DNA from: Bradyrhizobium betae
Lineage (GTDB): Bacteria > Pseudomonadota > Alphaproteobacteria > Rhizobiales > Xanthobacteraceae
Assembly (NCBI RefSeq): GCF_008932115.1
Contig: NZ_CP044543.1
Span: 4,904,501-4,968,500 of the forward strand
DNA length: 64,000 nucleotides
Direction: 5' to 3'
Both the position numbers and the translations under genes were made by a program. This document shows, one piece after another, positions 52,908 to 64,000 of this stretch. The notes beneath the pieces were generated by a model that was not told the origin of the DNA, made no database searches, and saw nothing but the letters and a program-made list of their open reading frames with translations. Numbering within the stretch: position 1 is the stretch's first letter; each line of letters opens with the position of its first letter.

Positions 52908-53256
52908 TTAGGACTGGTTAACGGCGAAATGGGCAAAATCGCCCAATTTGGAACCAAATGCCGGTAAAATGCCGGACATCGCGGCATAAATACCTCACTG
53001 GCCTCGGCAAAACGCATCCCGCGTTAACGAACTTTACCTTTTGTTTACCAGGACATCCGAAGGTTAACGCTCGCGGCGCATATGGCGTTTTGGCTGCCGG
53101 CGCGTGAGCTGTTCTGGGTGATGTCACCTGCAGCGATCGCTTTGAACGGGAGAGGCTTCTTCTGCTGAAGACCAGTACCCGGCCCGGCAAGTTCGAGACG
53201 TCATGTTCGCCAGGATCCGCGCGGTGTCGCGGGGAAACTGTTGACGAGCTCGTGCA
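52908..53256. other. 349-bp gap before ftsQ
   Basis: No ORF here has coding character. The stretch 52920-53070 is AT-rich for this genome, with several short inverted repeats and GTTAAC motifs, so it probably holds the promoter of ftsQ-ftsA-ftsZ. A TTAA-N7-TACC motif at 53024-53038 is only a weak CtrA-box match. Confidence 0.45.
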
Positions 53257-54297
53257 ATGGATGGAGCAGGAAGCCTCACCCGGTCGTTTTTCAGATCGCT
53301 GAGGCCCCAAGCTGACCTGAAGGCGGCCGCTATCGGAGCGGTCGTGCTTCTGCGCGAGTGGGTGCAGGAGAAGCTTCACCAGAAGCGTGACGCGAAGCGC
53401 GCTGCCGCCCAAGCCAAGATCAGGTCCAGCACCAAAGCCAGGCCCGTGGTCGAGCGCGAGTCGCCGCCGCGGCTGGTCGCGCTGGTCGAGCGCTATGCGC
53501 CGCGCCGGGTCGGGATCACCATGACCGTGCTGCTGCTGCTCGGAAGCTGCGGCTTCGGCATCGTCAAGGGCGGTCATCTCCAGGATTTCATCACGGCGGT
53601 CAGCGATGCCCGCAACGCGATGGCCAATTCCGCGGGCTTCCGCATCACCTCCGTCGTGATCAACGGCCGCAAGCAGCTCAGCCAGGACGAGATCCTCGCG
53701 GTCGGCGGCGTCAGCGGCCGTTCCTCGCTGCTGTTCCTCGACGCCGACGCCGTGCGCGACAAGCTCAAGGCCAATCCCTGGATCGCGGATGCGACCGTGC
53801 TGAAGCTCTATCCGGGGCGGCTCATGATCGACATCACCGAGCGTCAGGCGTTCGCGCTGTGGCAGGAGGCCGGCCGGCTCTCCGTCATCGCCGATGACGG
53901 CGCCGTGCTCGAACCCTATGTGTCGCGCCGGTTCCTGTCGCTGCCGCTCGTGGTCGGCAAGGGAGCCGACACGCAGGCGCGCGATTTCCTGGCGCTGCTG
54001 GCGCGCTATCCGCAGGTCAATTCGGTGACCAAGGCCGCCATCCTGGTCGGCGAGCGGCGCTGGAACCTGAGGCTCAAGGACGGTCTCGACATCCGCCTGC
54101 CCGAGCAGGACGTCGGCAACGCGCTCGCGATGCTGTCCAGGCTCGACAAGGAGGACAGGCTGTTCTCGCGCGACATCGTCGCCGTCGACATGCGCCTGCC
54201 GGATCGCCTGGTGGTGCAGCTGTCCGAAGACGCCGCCAAGGCGCGCGAAGATCTGTTCAAGGACAAGAAGAAGAAAAAGGCCGGGGACGCTGCATGA
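53257..54297 (+). CDS. ftsQ: Cell division protein FtsQ
   Basis: A 346-residue bitopic division protein. A long cytoplasmic N-terminal region (about 1-85) is followed by one membrane segment (about 88-106), then a periplasmic POTRA domain (about 125-195: FRITSVVINGRKQLSQDEIL) and a beta domain with VTKAAILVGERRWNLRLKDG. FtsQ joins FtsL and FtsB in the divisome. The cytoplasmic tail is longer than in E. coli, as is usual in alphaproteobacteria. The stop overlaps the ftsA start by 4 bp. Confidence 0.92.
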   Translation: MDGAGSLTRSFFRSLRPQADLKAAAIGAVVLLREWVQEKLHQKRDAKRAAAQAKIRSSTKARPVVERESPPRLVALVERYAPRRVGITMTVLLLLGSCGFGIVKGGHLQDFITAVSDARNAMANSAGFRITSVVINGRKQLSQDEILAVGGVSGRSSLLFLDADAVRDKLKANPWIADATVLKLYPGRLMIDITERQAFALWQEAGRLSVIADDGAVLEPYVSRRFLSLPLVVGKGADTQARDFLALLARYPQVNSVTKAAILVGERRWNLRLKDGLDIRLPEQDVGNALAMLSRLDKEDRLFSRDIVAVDMRLPDRLVVQLSEDAAKAREDLFKDKKKKKAGDAA

Positions 54298-55616
54298 CCG
54301 GTCTTGATCGCACCCAGACGCCGAAGACACGCCAGATGCCGCACAAGCGCGGCGGCCTCGTCGCCTGTCTCGACATCGGCACCAGCAAGATCGCCTGCAT
54401 GATCGCGCGGCTGAAGCCGTCGGCGCCGAACGACGCGTTGCGCGGCCGCACCCACGCGGTGGAGTTGATCGGCTACAGCCAGATCCAGTCGCGCGGCATG
54501 AAGGCCGGCGCGGTGGTGGATCTTGCCGAATGCGAGCAGGGGGTCCGCCAGGCCGTTGGACTTGCTGAGAAAATGGCCAAGGTGCGGGTCGATTCCGTGC
54601 TGCTGTCGGTGTCCGGAGGCCGGCTCTCCGGCCAGCTGGTCGAAGCCGCGGCCGACATCCGCGGCGGCGCCGTGACGCCGGCCGACGTCAGCCGCGTCAC
54701 CTCCACCGGCATGCGCCACGCCACCGGCGAAGGCCGCACCGTGCTGCATGCACTGCCGGTCGGCTACACGCTCGATGGCGTCAAGGGCATCCGCGATCCC
54801 CGCGGCATGGTCGCCCACCAGTTCGGCGTCGACATGAACGTCGTCACCTGCGACGCCACCGTGGCGCGGAACCTGATGCTGGCGGTGGAACGCTGCCACA
54901 TCAACGTCGAAGCCATGGCGGCGAGCCCCTATGTGGCCGGCCTGTCGGTGCTGACCGACGACGAGGCCGATCTCGGCGCTGCCGTCGTCGAGATGGGCGC
55001 GGGCACCACCACCATCGCAGTCTATGCCGGCGGCCGTTTCGTGCACGCGGCGGGGTTTGCGGTCGGCGGGCAACACATCACGATGGATCTTGCGCGCGGA
55101 CTCTCCGCGACCATTGCCGATGCCGAGCGAATCAAGACGTTATACGGGACCGTCATCACCGGCGGATCGGACTCGCGTGAGCTGATGTCTGTACCGACAG
55201 CCGGTGACGAGCAGGATCTGCCGCAGATCGTCTCCCGCGCGACCATCGCCAACATCGTCAAGCACCGTGCCGAGGAAGTCTTCGAAATGGTTCGGGACAA
55301 GCTGAAGGATTCGCCCTTCGCCTCAGAGCCGAACGGCCGCGTCGTGCTCTCGGGCGGCGCCTCGCAGCTCACCGGCCTCGTCGAACTCGGCACGCAGATT
55401 CTCGGCCGGCCCGTGCGGGTCGGACGTCCGCTCGGTTTCGGCCGGCTGCCCAACGAGGCGAAGAACGCCGCGTTCGCGGTGCCGGCCGGCCTCCTCGTCT
55501 ACCCGCAATATGTTCACCAGGAACATGTCGAACCGCGGCATACGCGGCAGCAGGTCAGGACAGGGACCGGCGGTTATTTCGGAAAGGTCGGACGATGGCT
55601 ACGCGAGGGCTTCTGA
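54294..55616 (+). CDS. ftsA: Cell division protein FtsA
   Basis: A 440-residue actin-like protein that anchors FtsZ to the membrane. Nucleotide-binding motifs LDIGTSKIACMIARL (phosphate 1) and EMGAGTTTIAVYAGG (phosphate 2) are present, and the membrane-targeting amphipathic C-terminus reads GYFGKVGRWLREGF. The 1C subdomain includes LLSVSGGRLSGQLVEAAADI. It starts in a 4-bp overlap with ftsQ; ftsZ follows after 87 bp. Confidence 0.95.
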   Translation: MTGLDRTQTPKTRQMPHKRGGLVACLDIGTSKIACMIARLKPSAPNDALRGRTHAVELIGYSQIQSRGMKAGAVVDLAECEQGVRQAVGLAEKMAKVRVDSVLLSVSGGRLSGQLVEAAADIRGGAVTPADVSRVTSTGMRHATGEGRTVLHALPVGYTLDGVKGIRDPRGMVAHQFGVDMNVVTCDATVARNLMLAVERCHINVEAMAASPYVAGLSVLTDDEADLGAAVVEMGAGTTTIAVYAGGRFVHAAGFAVGGQHITMDLARGLSATIADAERIKTLYGTVITGGSDSRELMSVPTAGDEQDLPQIVSRATIANIVKHRAEEVFEMVRDKLKDSPFASEPNGRVVLSGGASQLTGLVELGTQILGRPVRVGRPLGFGRLPNEAKNAAFAVPAGLLVYPQYVHQEHVEPRHTRQQVRTGTGGYFGKVGRWLREGF

Positions 55617-55703
55617 TGACCGATTTCCGCAATTCCCGACTTTCATCAACTCCCGCGGCCGCCGGCCGGGGCGAACCCACGCGCGCGTGATCGAGAGGCA
55701 AAC

Positions 55704-57506
55704 ATGACCATCAGCATCAATGTTCCTGATATTCACGAACTGAAGCCCCGGATCACCGTGTTCGGCGTCGGCGGCGCTGGCGGCAACGCCGTCAACAACA
55801 TGATCACGGCGGGCCTCCAGGGCGTCGACTTCGTGGTCGCCAACACCGACGCGCAGGCGCTGACGATGTCGAAGGCGCAGCGCATCGTGCAGATGGGCAC
55901 GGCGGCAACGCAGGGCCTGGGCGCAGGCTCGCAGCCGGTCGTCGGCGCGGCCGCGGCCGAAGAGGTGATGGACGAGCTCCGCGACCATCTCTCCGGCGCC
56001 AACATGGTGTTCGTCACCGCGGGCATGGGCGGCGGCACCGGCACGGGTGCTGCTCCCGTCATCGCCAAGATCGCGCGCGAGATGGGCATCCTCACCGTCG
56101 GTGTCGTGACCAAGCCGTTCCACTTCGAGGGCGGTCGCCGCATGCGCACCGCGGAAGCCGGCATCAACGAACTGCACAAGGTCGTCGATACGCTCCTGAT
56201 CATCCCGAACCAGAACCTGTTCCGGGTCGCCAACGAGAAGACCACCTTCGCCGACGCCTTCGCGATGGCCGACCAGGTGCTCTACTCCGGCGTTGCCTGC
56301 ATCACCGACCTGATGGTCAAGGAAGGCCTGATCAATCTCGACTTCGCCGACGTGAGAGCGGTGATGAAGGAGATGGGCAAGGCGATGATGGGGACGGGCG
56401 AAGCGTCCGGCGACAAGCGCGCGCTGACCGCCGCTGAAGCCGCGATCGCCAACCCGCTGATCGACGACAGCTCGATGAAGGGCGCCAAGGGCCTCCTCAT
56501 CTCCATTACCGGCGGCAAGGACCTCACGCTGTTCGAGGTCGACGAAGCCGCGACCCGCATCCGCGAGGAAGTCGACCAGGACGCCAACATCATCGTCGGC
56601 GCAACCTTCGACGAAGCGCTCGACGGCCTGATCCGCGTCTCGGTCGTTGCCACCGGCATCGAGCAGGCCGCGATCGCCCGCAACAGCCAGGCCACCAGCG
56701 CTCCGGTCGCGAACGCGGCGGCGCCGCAGGTGCAGCAGGCTCCCGCAGCTCCGGCGGTTGCCGCCGAGAGCCGTCTCGCCGACCTGACCGCGCGGCTCCG
56801 CGCCGACAACCAGCGGCTGGCCGAGCGTGCCCAGAAGCTGGAATCGCAGATCCCCGCTGCGGCCCCGGTCGCTGCCGCGCCGATGGCGCCGCGCCCGAAC
56901 GTCGAGCGCGCTGCGCTCGCCGCCATCGCGGCTGCCGTTGCGGACGTCCCGCACGCGCCTGCGCCGATGCAGACTTATGGCGACGTCACCGTGCGCCCGA
57001 TTGCGCAGAAGCCGACGCTGTTCCCGGAGCCCGAGCAGGCGCCGATGGCCATGCATGAGCCGATGACGCCGGAAACCTTCATCCCGCCGCAGGCCGAGCG
57101 TGCGCCGATGCGTACGCCGCGGATGCCGCGGATCGAGGAACTGCCGATGCCGGCCCAGGCCGAGCTTCGTCAGGCCCGCGGCGAGGTTGAAGAAGAGACC
57201 CCGCAGAAGAGCCGCCTGTCGCTGCTCCAGCGCCTTGCCAATGTCGGCCTCGGCCGCCGCGACGAGGAGAGCGAGGCGCCGATCGCCGCCCGCACCGCCG
57301 GTCCCGCGATGCCGCCGCTGCCCGATCGCCGGCCGCAGAAGAGTGTGGCGCAGCAGATCGCGGCCACCGAGCCGGTATCAGAGTATGCCCGTCGTCCAGC
57401 GCCGCAGGGCCTGGACATGCATGGCCGCCCGGCGCCTGTTGCGCCGGCGCCACAGGGCGATGACCATCTTGATATCCCGGCCTTCCTGCGGCGTCAGGCG
57501 ACCTGA
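55704..57506 (+). CDS. ftsZ: Cell division protein FtsZ with long C-terminal linker
   Basis: A 600-residue tubulin homologue that forms the division ring and binds GTP. The tubulin signature [14 protein letters not shown] and the [15 protein letters not shown] opening are intact; the GTPase core ends near residue 320. A disordered Ala/Pro-rich linker of about 270 residues follows, and the conserved C-terminal peptide DIPAFLRRQ lies at about 590-598. The linker is long, as expected in this group. A good terminator follows the gene. Confidence 0.96.
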   Translation: MTISINVPDIHELKPRITVFGVGGAGGNAVNNMITAGLQGVDFVVANTDAQALTMSKAQRIVQMGTAATQGLGAGSQPVVGAAAAEEVMDELRDHLSGANMVFVTAGMGGGTGTGAAPVIAKIAREMGILTVGVVTKPFHFEGGRRMRTAEAGINELHKVVDTLLIIPNQNLFRVANEKTTFADAFAMADQVLYSGVACITDLMVKEGLINLDFADVRAVMKEMGKAMMGTGEASGDKRALTAAEAAIANPLIDDSSMKGAKGLLISITGGKDLTLFEVDEAATRIREEVDQDANIIVGATFDEALDGLIRVSVVATGIEQAAIARNSQATSAPVANAAAPQVQQAPAAPAVAAESRLADLTARLRADNQRLAERAQKLESQIPAAAPVAAAPMAPRPNVERAALAAIAAAVADVPHAPAPMQTYGDVTVRPIAQKPTLFPEPEQAPMAMHEPMTPETFIPPQAERAPMRTPRMPRIEELPMPAQAELRQARGEVEEETPQKSRLSLLQRLANVGLGRRDEESEAPIAARTAGPAMPPLPDRRPQKSVAQQIAATEPVSEYARRPAPQGLDMHGRPAPVAPAPQGDDHLDIPAFLRRQAT

Positions 57507-57530
57507 GGATTGTTACAATAAGGCAGACGA

Positions 57531-57572
57531 AAAAAGGTCCCGGCGGGAAGCTTGCCGGGACCTTTCCTTTTG
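57531..57572 (+). terminator. Intrinsic terminator after ftsZ
   Basis: GGTCCCGGC (57536-57544) and GCCGGGACC (57554-57562) form a 9-bp stem with a 9-base loop, followed by TTTCCTTTTG. An A-run precedes it, so it may act in both directions. It marks the end of the ftsQAZ transcript. Confidence 0.8.
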
Positions 57573-57869
57573 TCCCGCGCATATCCGGATTGCATGCTCA
57601 AGCAACTGATTTTAAATCATTAATTACTTGTTCGGTGGTTCAGTAAAGCTGCTGATATCGGCCCCGAAACTCGGCGCAATTTGGTTAAGCCTTGGCGCGA
57701 ATACGGCAGGTTTGGGGTAACAATCGGTAAAAAAGCGTGAGTTGGCGCTGTTTGAGGCAGTGATTATGGTTTGCCGTGACTTGGGGATACGGAGATTCGG
57801 ACGGTCGATCTCGATCGATCAGTCGGGTTCAGTATAAGTCGCAGTGGGTCGTAGTGGGGCGGGTTCCTG
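57573..57869. other. 297-bp gap before lpxC
   Basis: An AT-richer region without coding character. A promoter candidate for lpxC is TTGGCG (57742-57747), then 17 bp, then TATGGT (57765-57770), about 100 bp before the lpxC start. I see no other structure. Confidence 0.4.
57742..57770 (+). promoter_or_regulatory. Candidate promoter of lpxC
   Basis: TTGGCG and TATGGT with a 17-bp spacer fit a housekeeping-type -35/-10 pair (4 of 6 matches each to TTGACA and TATAAT). It is the best placed pair in the gap, but it has not been tested. Confidence 0.35.
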
Positions 57870-58832
57870 ATGAAATTTAGCCGGCAAACAACGCTTCGTG
57901 CGCAAGCCACCGTGGCCGGCGTCGGCGTTCATTCCGGTCTTCCCGTCACCCTCACGTTGGGACCTGCGCCTGTCGACGCAGGTTTTATTTTTGTCCGCAC
58001 GGGCCTTGAGGGAAGTGACCGCGAAGTCCAGGCGACCGCCGATCAGGTGATCGCGACCGATTTTGCCACCGTCCTCGGTGATCGCAGCGGTCCGCTGGTG
58101 TCCACCGCCGAGCATGTGCTCGCTGCGCTGCGTGGCATGGGCGTCGACAACGCCACCATCGAGATCGACGGTCCGGAAGTGCCGATCATGGACGGCAGCG
58201 CTGCGGCCTTTGTTGCGGCGATCGATCAGGCCGGCATCGTCAACCAGCCGGCGCAGCGCCGTTTCATTCAGGTTTTGAAGCCGGTCTCGGTCAAGATCGG
58301 CGACTCCTTCGGCGAGATCCGGCCTTATGCCAACGGGTTCCGCGCCGAGGTCGAGATCGACTTCACCAATCCCGTCATCGGCCAGCAGAGCTACGATATC
58401 GACCTGAGCCCGGAACGCTTCCGCCGCGAAGTCGGCCGCGCCCGGACTTTTGGCCTGATGTGCGACGTCGCGCGGCTGTGGAGCGCGGGTTACGCCCTTG
58501 GAGCGTCCTTCGACAACACCGTCGTGTTCGACGACGAGCGGCTGCTCAACGCCGAAGGCCTGCGCTACGCCGACGAATGCGTTCGCCACAAGGTGCTGGA
58601 CGTGATCGGCGACCTCGCGCTGGCCGGCCTGCCGCTGCTTGGCGCCTACCGCTCGCGCCGTGGCGGCCACAAGCTCAACCATGCTGTGCTGACCGCGCTG
58701 CTCGCCGACCGTACCGCCTGGCGGGTGGTCGAGGGCGAGGCAGCCCGCCGCACCACGCGTCCCGTGGCCGAAACCGGTCGCAGCATCGTCGGCGGCCGGA
58801 TCGCCGCGGCCTACGGCCCGGACGTGTCCTGA
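57870..58832 (+). CDS. lpxC: UDP-3-O-acyl-N-acetylglucosamine deacetylase LpxC
   Basis: A 320-residue zinc enzyme that catalyses the committed step of lipid A synthesis in the cytoplasm. The zinc ligands are His82 (in STAEHVLAAL), His240 and Asp244 (in RHKVLDVIGDLAL); His267 in RRGGHKLNH is the general catalyst. All match E. coli positions closely. Downstream of the stop is a short tandem repeat. Lipid A output is usually controlled by LpxC turnover, which cannot be judged here. Confidence 0.96.
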   Translation: MKFSRQTTLRAQATVAGVGVHSGLPVTLTLGPAPVDAGFIFVRTGLEGSDREVQATADQVIATDFATVLGDRSGPLVSTAEHVLAALRGMGVDNATIEIDGPEVPIMDGSAAAFVAAIDQAGIVNQPAQRRFIQVLKPVSVKIGDSFGEIRPYANGFRAEVEIDFTNPVIGQQSYDIDLSPERFRREVGRARTFGLMCDVARLWSAGYALGASFDNTVVFDDERLLNAEGLRYADECVRHKVLDVIGDLALAGLPLLGAYRSRRGGHKLNHAVLTALLADRTAWRVVEGEAARRTTRPVAETGRSIVGGRIAAAYGPDVS

Positions 58833-58840
58833 CAGCTCTG

Positions 58841-58900
58841 CTGTCCCGGCATCCGCCGTCCCGGCATCCGCCGTCCTGGCATCCGCTGTCCCGGCATCGG
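58841..58900. repeat. 15-bp tandem repeat, four copies
   Basis: Four consecutive 15-bp units of the form C(T/C)GTCC(C/T)GGCATC(C/G)G, starting 8 bp after the lpxC stop codon. Units differ at one to three positions. It lies in the gap before bamD and has no visible function. Confidence 0.75.
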
Positions 58901-59120
58901 CTGCGGAATTACCCCGGGAAACTCCTGGTAACAATGATCGGCTAGGATTGCGGCGCGTTCGCCTTAATCCGGGCGAAATGCCTGCCTATCCGGTTGGTTA
59001 GAGATCGTTTTTCGGTTACAGCAGCGTGGTCGCATGGCGGGCACCACGGTCACATTTCGCGCCCATGACGGGGTCATGGGCAGGCGGGCACCGCACCACA
59101 GGGCGTCAGGGCTTAAACTC

Positions 59121-60011
59121 ATGTCGGCACAGCGTATGACGCGCGGATATCTCTCGGTCTCCTCGCGAGCCCGTGGGCTGCTTCAGGCCGCCATCTTTGT
59201 CGTGCTCGCGCTGCCGCTGGCCGGCTGCGGCACCGGCTCGCTCTGGGACAAGTTCACCGCTAAGGACGACACCTTCGTCGAGGAGCCCGCCGACAAGATC
59301 TACAATGAGGGCCTGTACCTCATGAACGAGAAGAAGGACATGAAGGCGGCGAACAAGAAGTTCGAAGAGGTCGACCGCCAGCATCCTTATTCCGACTGGG
59401 CCCGCAAATCGCTGCTGATGTCGGCCTACGCGTCCTATCAGGGCGGCGACTACGACGGATGCATCGGCGCTGCCACCCGCTACGTCACGCTGCATCCCGG
59501 CAGCCCGGACGCGGCCTATGCGCAATATTTGATCGCGGCCTCGCATTACGACCAGATCCCGGACATCAGCCGCGACCAGGCCCGCACCGAGAAGGCGATC
59601 GCCGCGCTGGAAGAGGTGGTGCGCAAATATCCGACGTCCGAATATGCGACCTCGGCCAAGGCCAAGATCGAGGGCGCGCGCGACCAGCTCGCCGGTAAGG
59701 AAATGAACGTCGGCCGCTATTACATGCAGAAGCGCGACTACACGGCGGCGATCAACCGCTACAAGGCGGTTGTGACGCAGTACCAGACCACCCGGCACGT
59801 CGAGGAGGCGCTGTACCGTCTCACCGAGGCCTATATGGCGATCGGCATCGTCGGCGAGGCGCAGACCGCGGCCGCCGTGCTCGGGCACAATTTTCCTGAC
59901 AGCCGCTGGTACAAGGACGCCTATAATCTTGTTAAAAACGGCGGTCTCGAACCGAGCGAGAATCAGGGGTCCTGGATGAGCAGGGCCTTCAAGAAGGTTG
60001 GTCTCGGCTAG
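59121..60011 (+). CDS. bamD: Outer-membrane protein assembly factor BamD
   Basis: A 296-residue lipoprotein of the BAM complex in the inner leaflet of the outer membrane, essential for inserting beta-barrel proteins. The lipobox LAGC sets the lipidated Cys at residue 36. Several TPR-like helices follow, with ADKIYNEGLYLMNEKKDMKA, VVRKYPTSEYATSAKAKIEG and YRLTEAYMAIGIVGEAQTAA. The ATG at 59121 was chosen because the upstream in-frame codons would put 29 extra residues before the signal peptide. recN follows after 13 bp. Confidence 0.95.
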   Translation: MSAQRMTRGYLSVSSRARGLLQAAIFVVLALPLAGCGTGSLWDKFTAKDDTFVEEPADKIYNEGLYLMNEKKDMKAANKKFEEVDRQHPYSDWARKSLLMSAYASYQGGDYDGCIGAATRYVTLHPGSPDAAYAQYLIAASHYDQIPDISRDQARTEKAIAALEEVVRKYPTSEYATSAKAKIEGARDQLAGKEMNVGRYYMQKRDYTAAINRYKAVVTQYQTTRHVEEALYRLTEAYMAIGIVGEAQTAAAVLGHNFPDSRWYKDAYNLVKNGGLEPSENQGSWMSRAFKKVGLG

Positions 60012-60024
60012 GAAATTTGGTTCC

Positions 60025-63997
<3,973 letters not shown>

Positions 63998-64000
63998 GGT

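Noticed and set aside
53024..53038. TTAA-N7-TACC as a CtrA box before ftsQ
   Set aside because: Only 6 of 8 positions match and there are many TTAAC words nearby; kept only as a weak remark.

Overview
The window looks like a chromosomal segment of a Bradyrhizobium-type alphaproteobacterium (Hyphomicrobiales). The evidence is the high GC content with strongly GC-biased third codon positions, the gene order of the division and cell wall (dcw) cluster, the many intergenic palindromic repeats of the kind common in Bradyrhizobium and Rhodopseudomonas, and an alphaproteobacterial RNase P RNA. I see no tRNA, rRNA, CRISPR array, insertion sequence, integrase or phage gene.

Left part (1-24 kb). The window opens inside an ABC importer ATPase, followed by a DUF4403 protein and a beta-propeller protein. 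A regulator with two putative DNA-binding modules faces a DUF899 gene and a small membrane protein. Next come an L,D-transpeptidase and a set of genes that looks lipid-related: GT4 glycosyltransferase, SAM methyltransferase, Mpo1-like membrane protein, HemL-like aminotransferase and an E. coli-type phosphatidylserine decarboxylase (6.5-12.05 kb). After a NUDIX hydrolase comes a run of secreted proteins with low-complexity linkers: FecR-domain protein, two head-to-head DUF2147 paralogues and an extensin-like lipoprotein. A degenerate histidine phosphatase, a LysR regulator beside its likely target, and a TetR regulator facing an EmrA/EmrB-type efflux pair complete this part.

Middle part (24-37.5 kb). 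An ABC exporter, a MATE transporter and an O-antigen-ligase-like protein lie in line. They are followed by an AraC regulator facing a DsrE protein, a TauE permease, a MocR regulator facing a DUF983 protein, rnpB on the minus strand, an ECF sigma factor paired with a YciI/DGPF protein, and an AmiD-like amidase.

Right part (37.9-64 kb). This is an essentially complete dcw cluster, all on the plus strand: rsmH, ftsL, ftsI, murE, murF, mraY, murD, ftsW, murG, murC, murB, ddl, ftsQ, ftsA, ftsZ. It continues with lpxC, bamD, recN and ligA. It makes peptidoglycan precursors from UDP-MurNAc to lipid II, builds the septal machinery, and ends with lipid A commitment, outer-membrane protein assembly and DNA repair or replication. 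No mraZ is visible upstream of rsmH. Palindromic repeats interrupt the cluster at murD/ftsW, ftsW/murG and murB/ddl.

Most of the window is conserved housekeeping sequence. The best candidate for an undescribed system is the putative lipid-modification locus at 6.5-12.05 kb. Smaller leads are the MocR operator, the two-module regulator, the RHG-less phosphatase and two very short ORFs.
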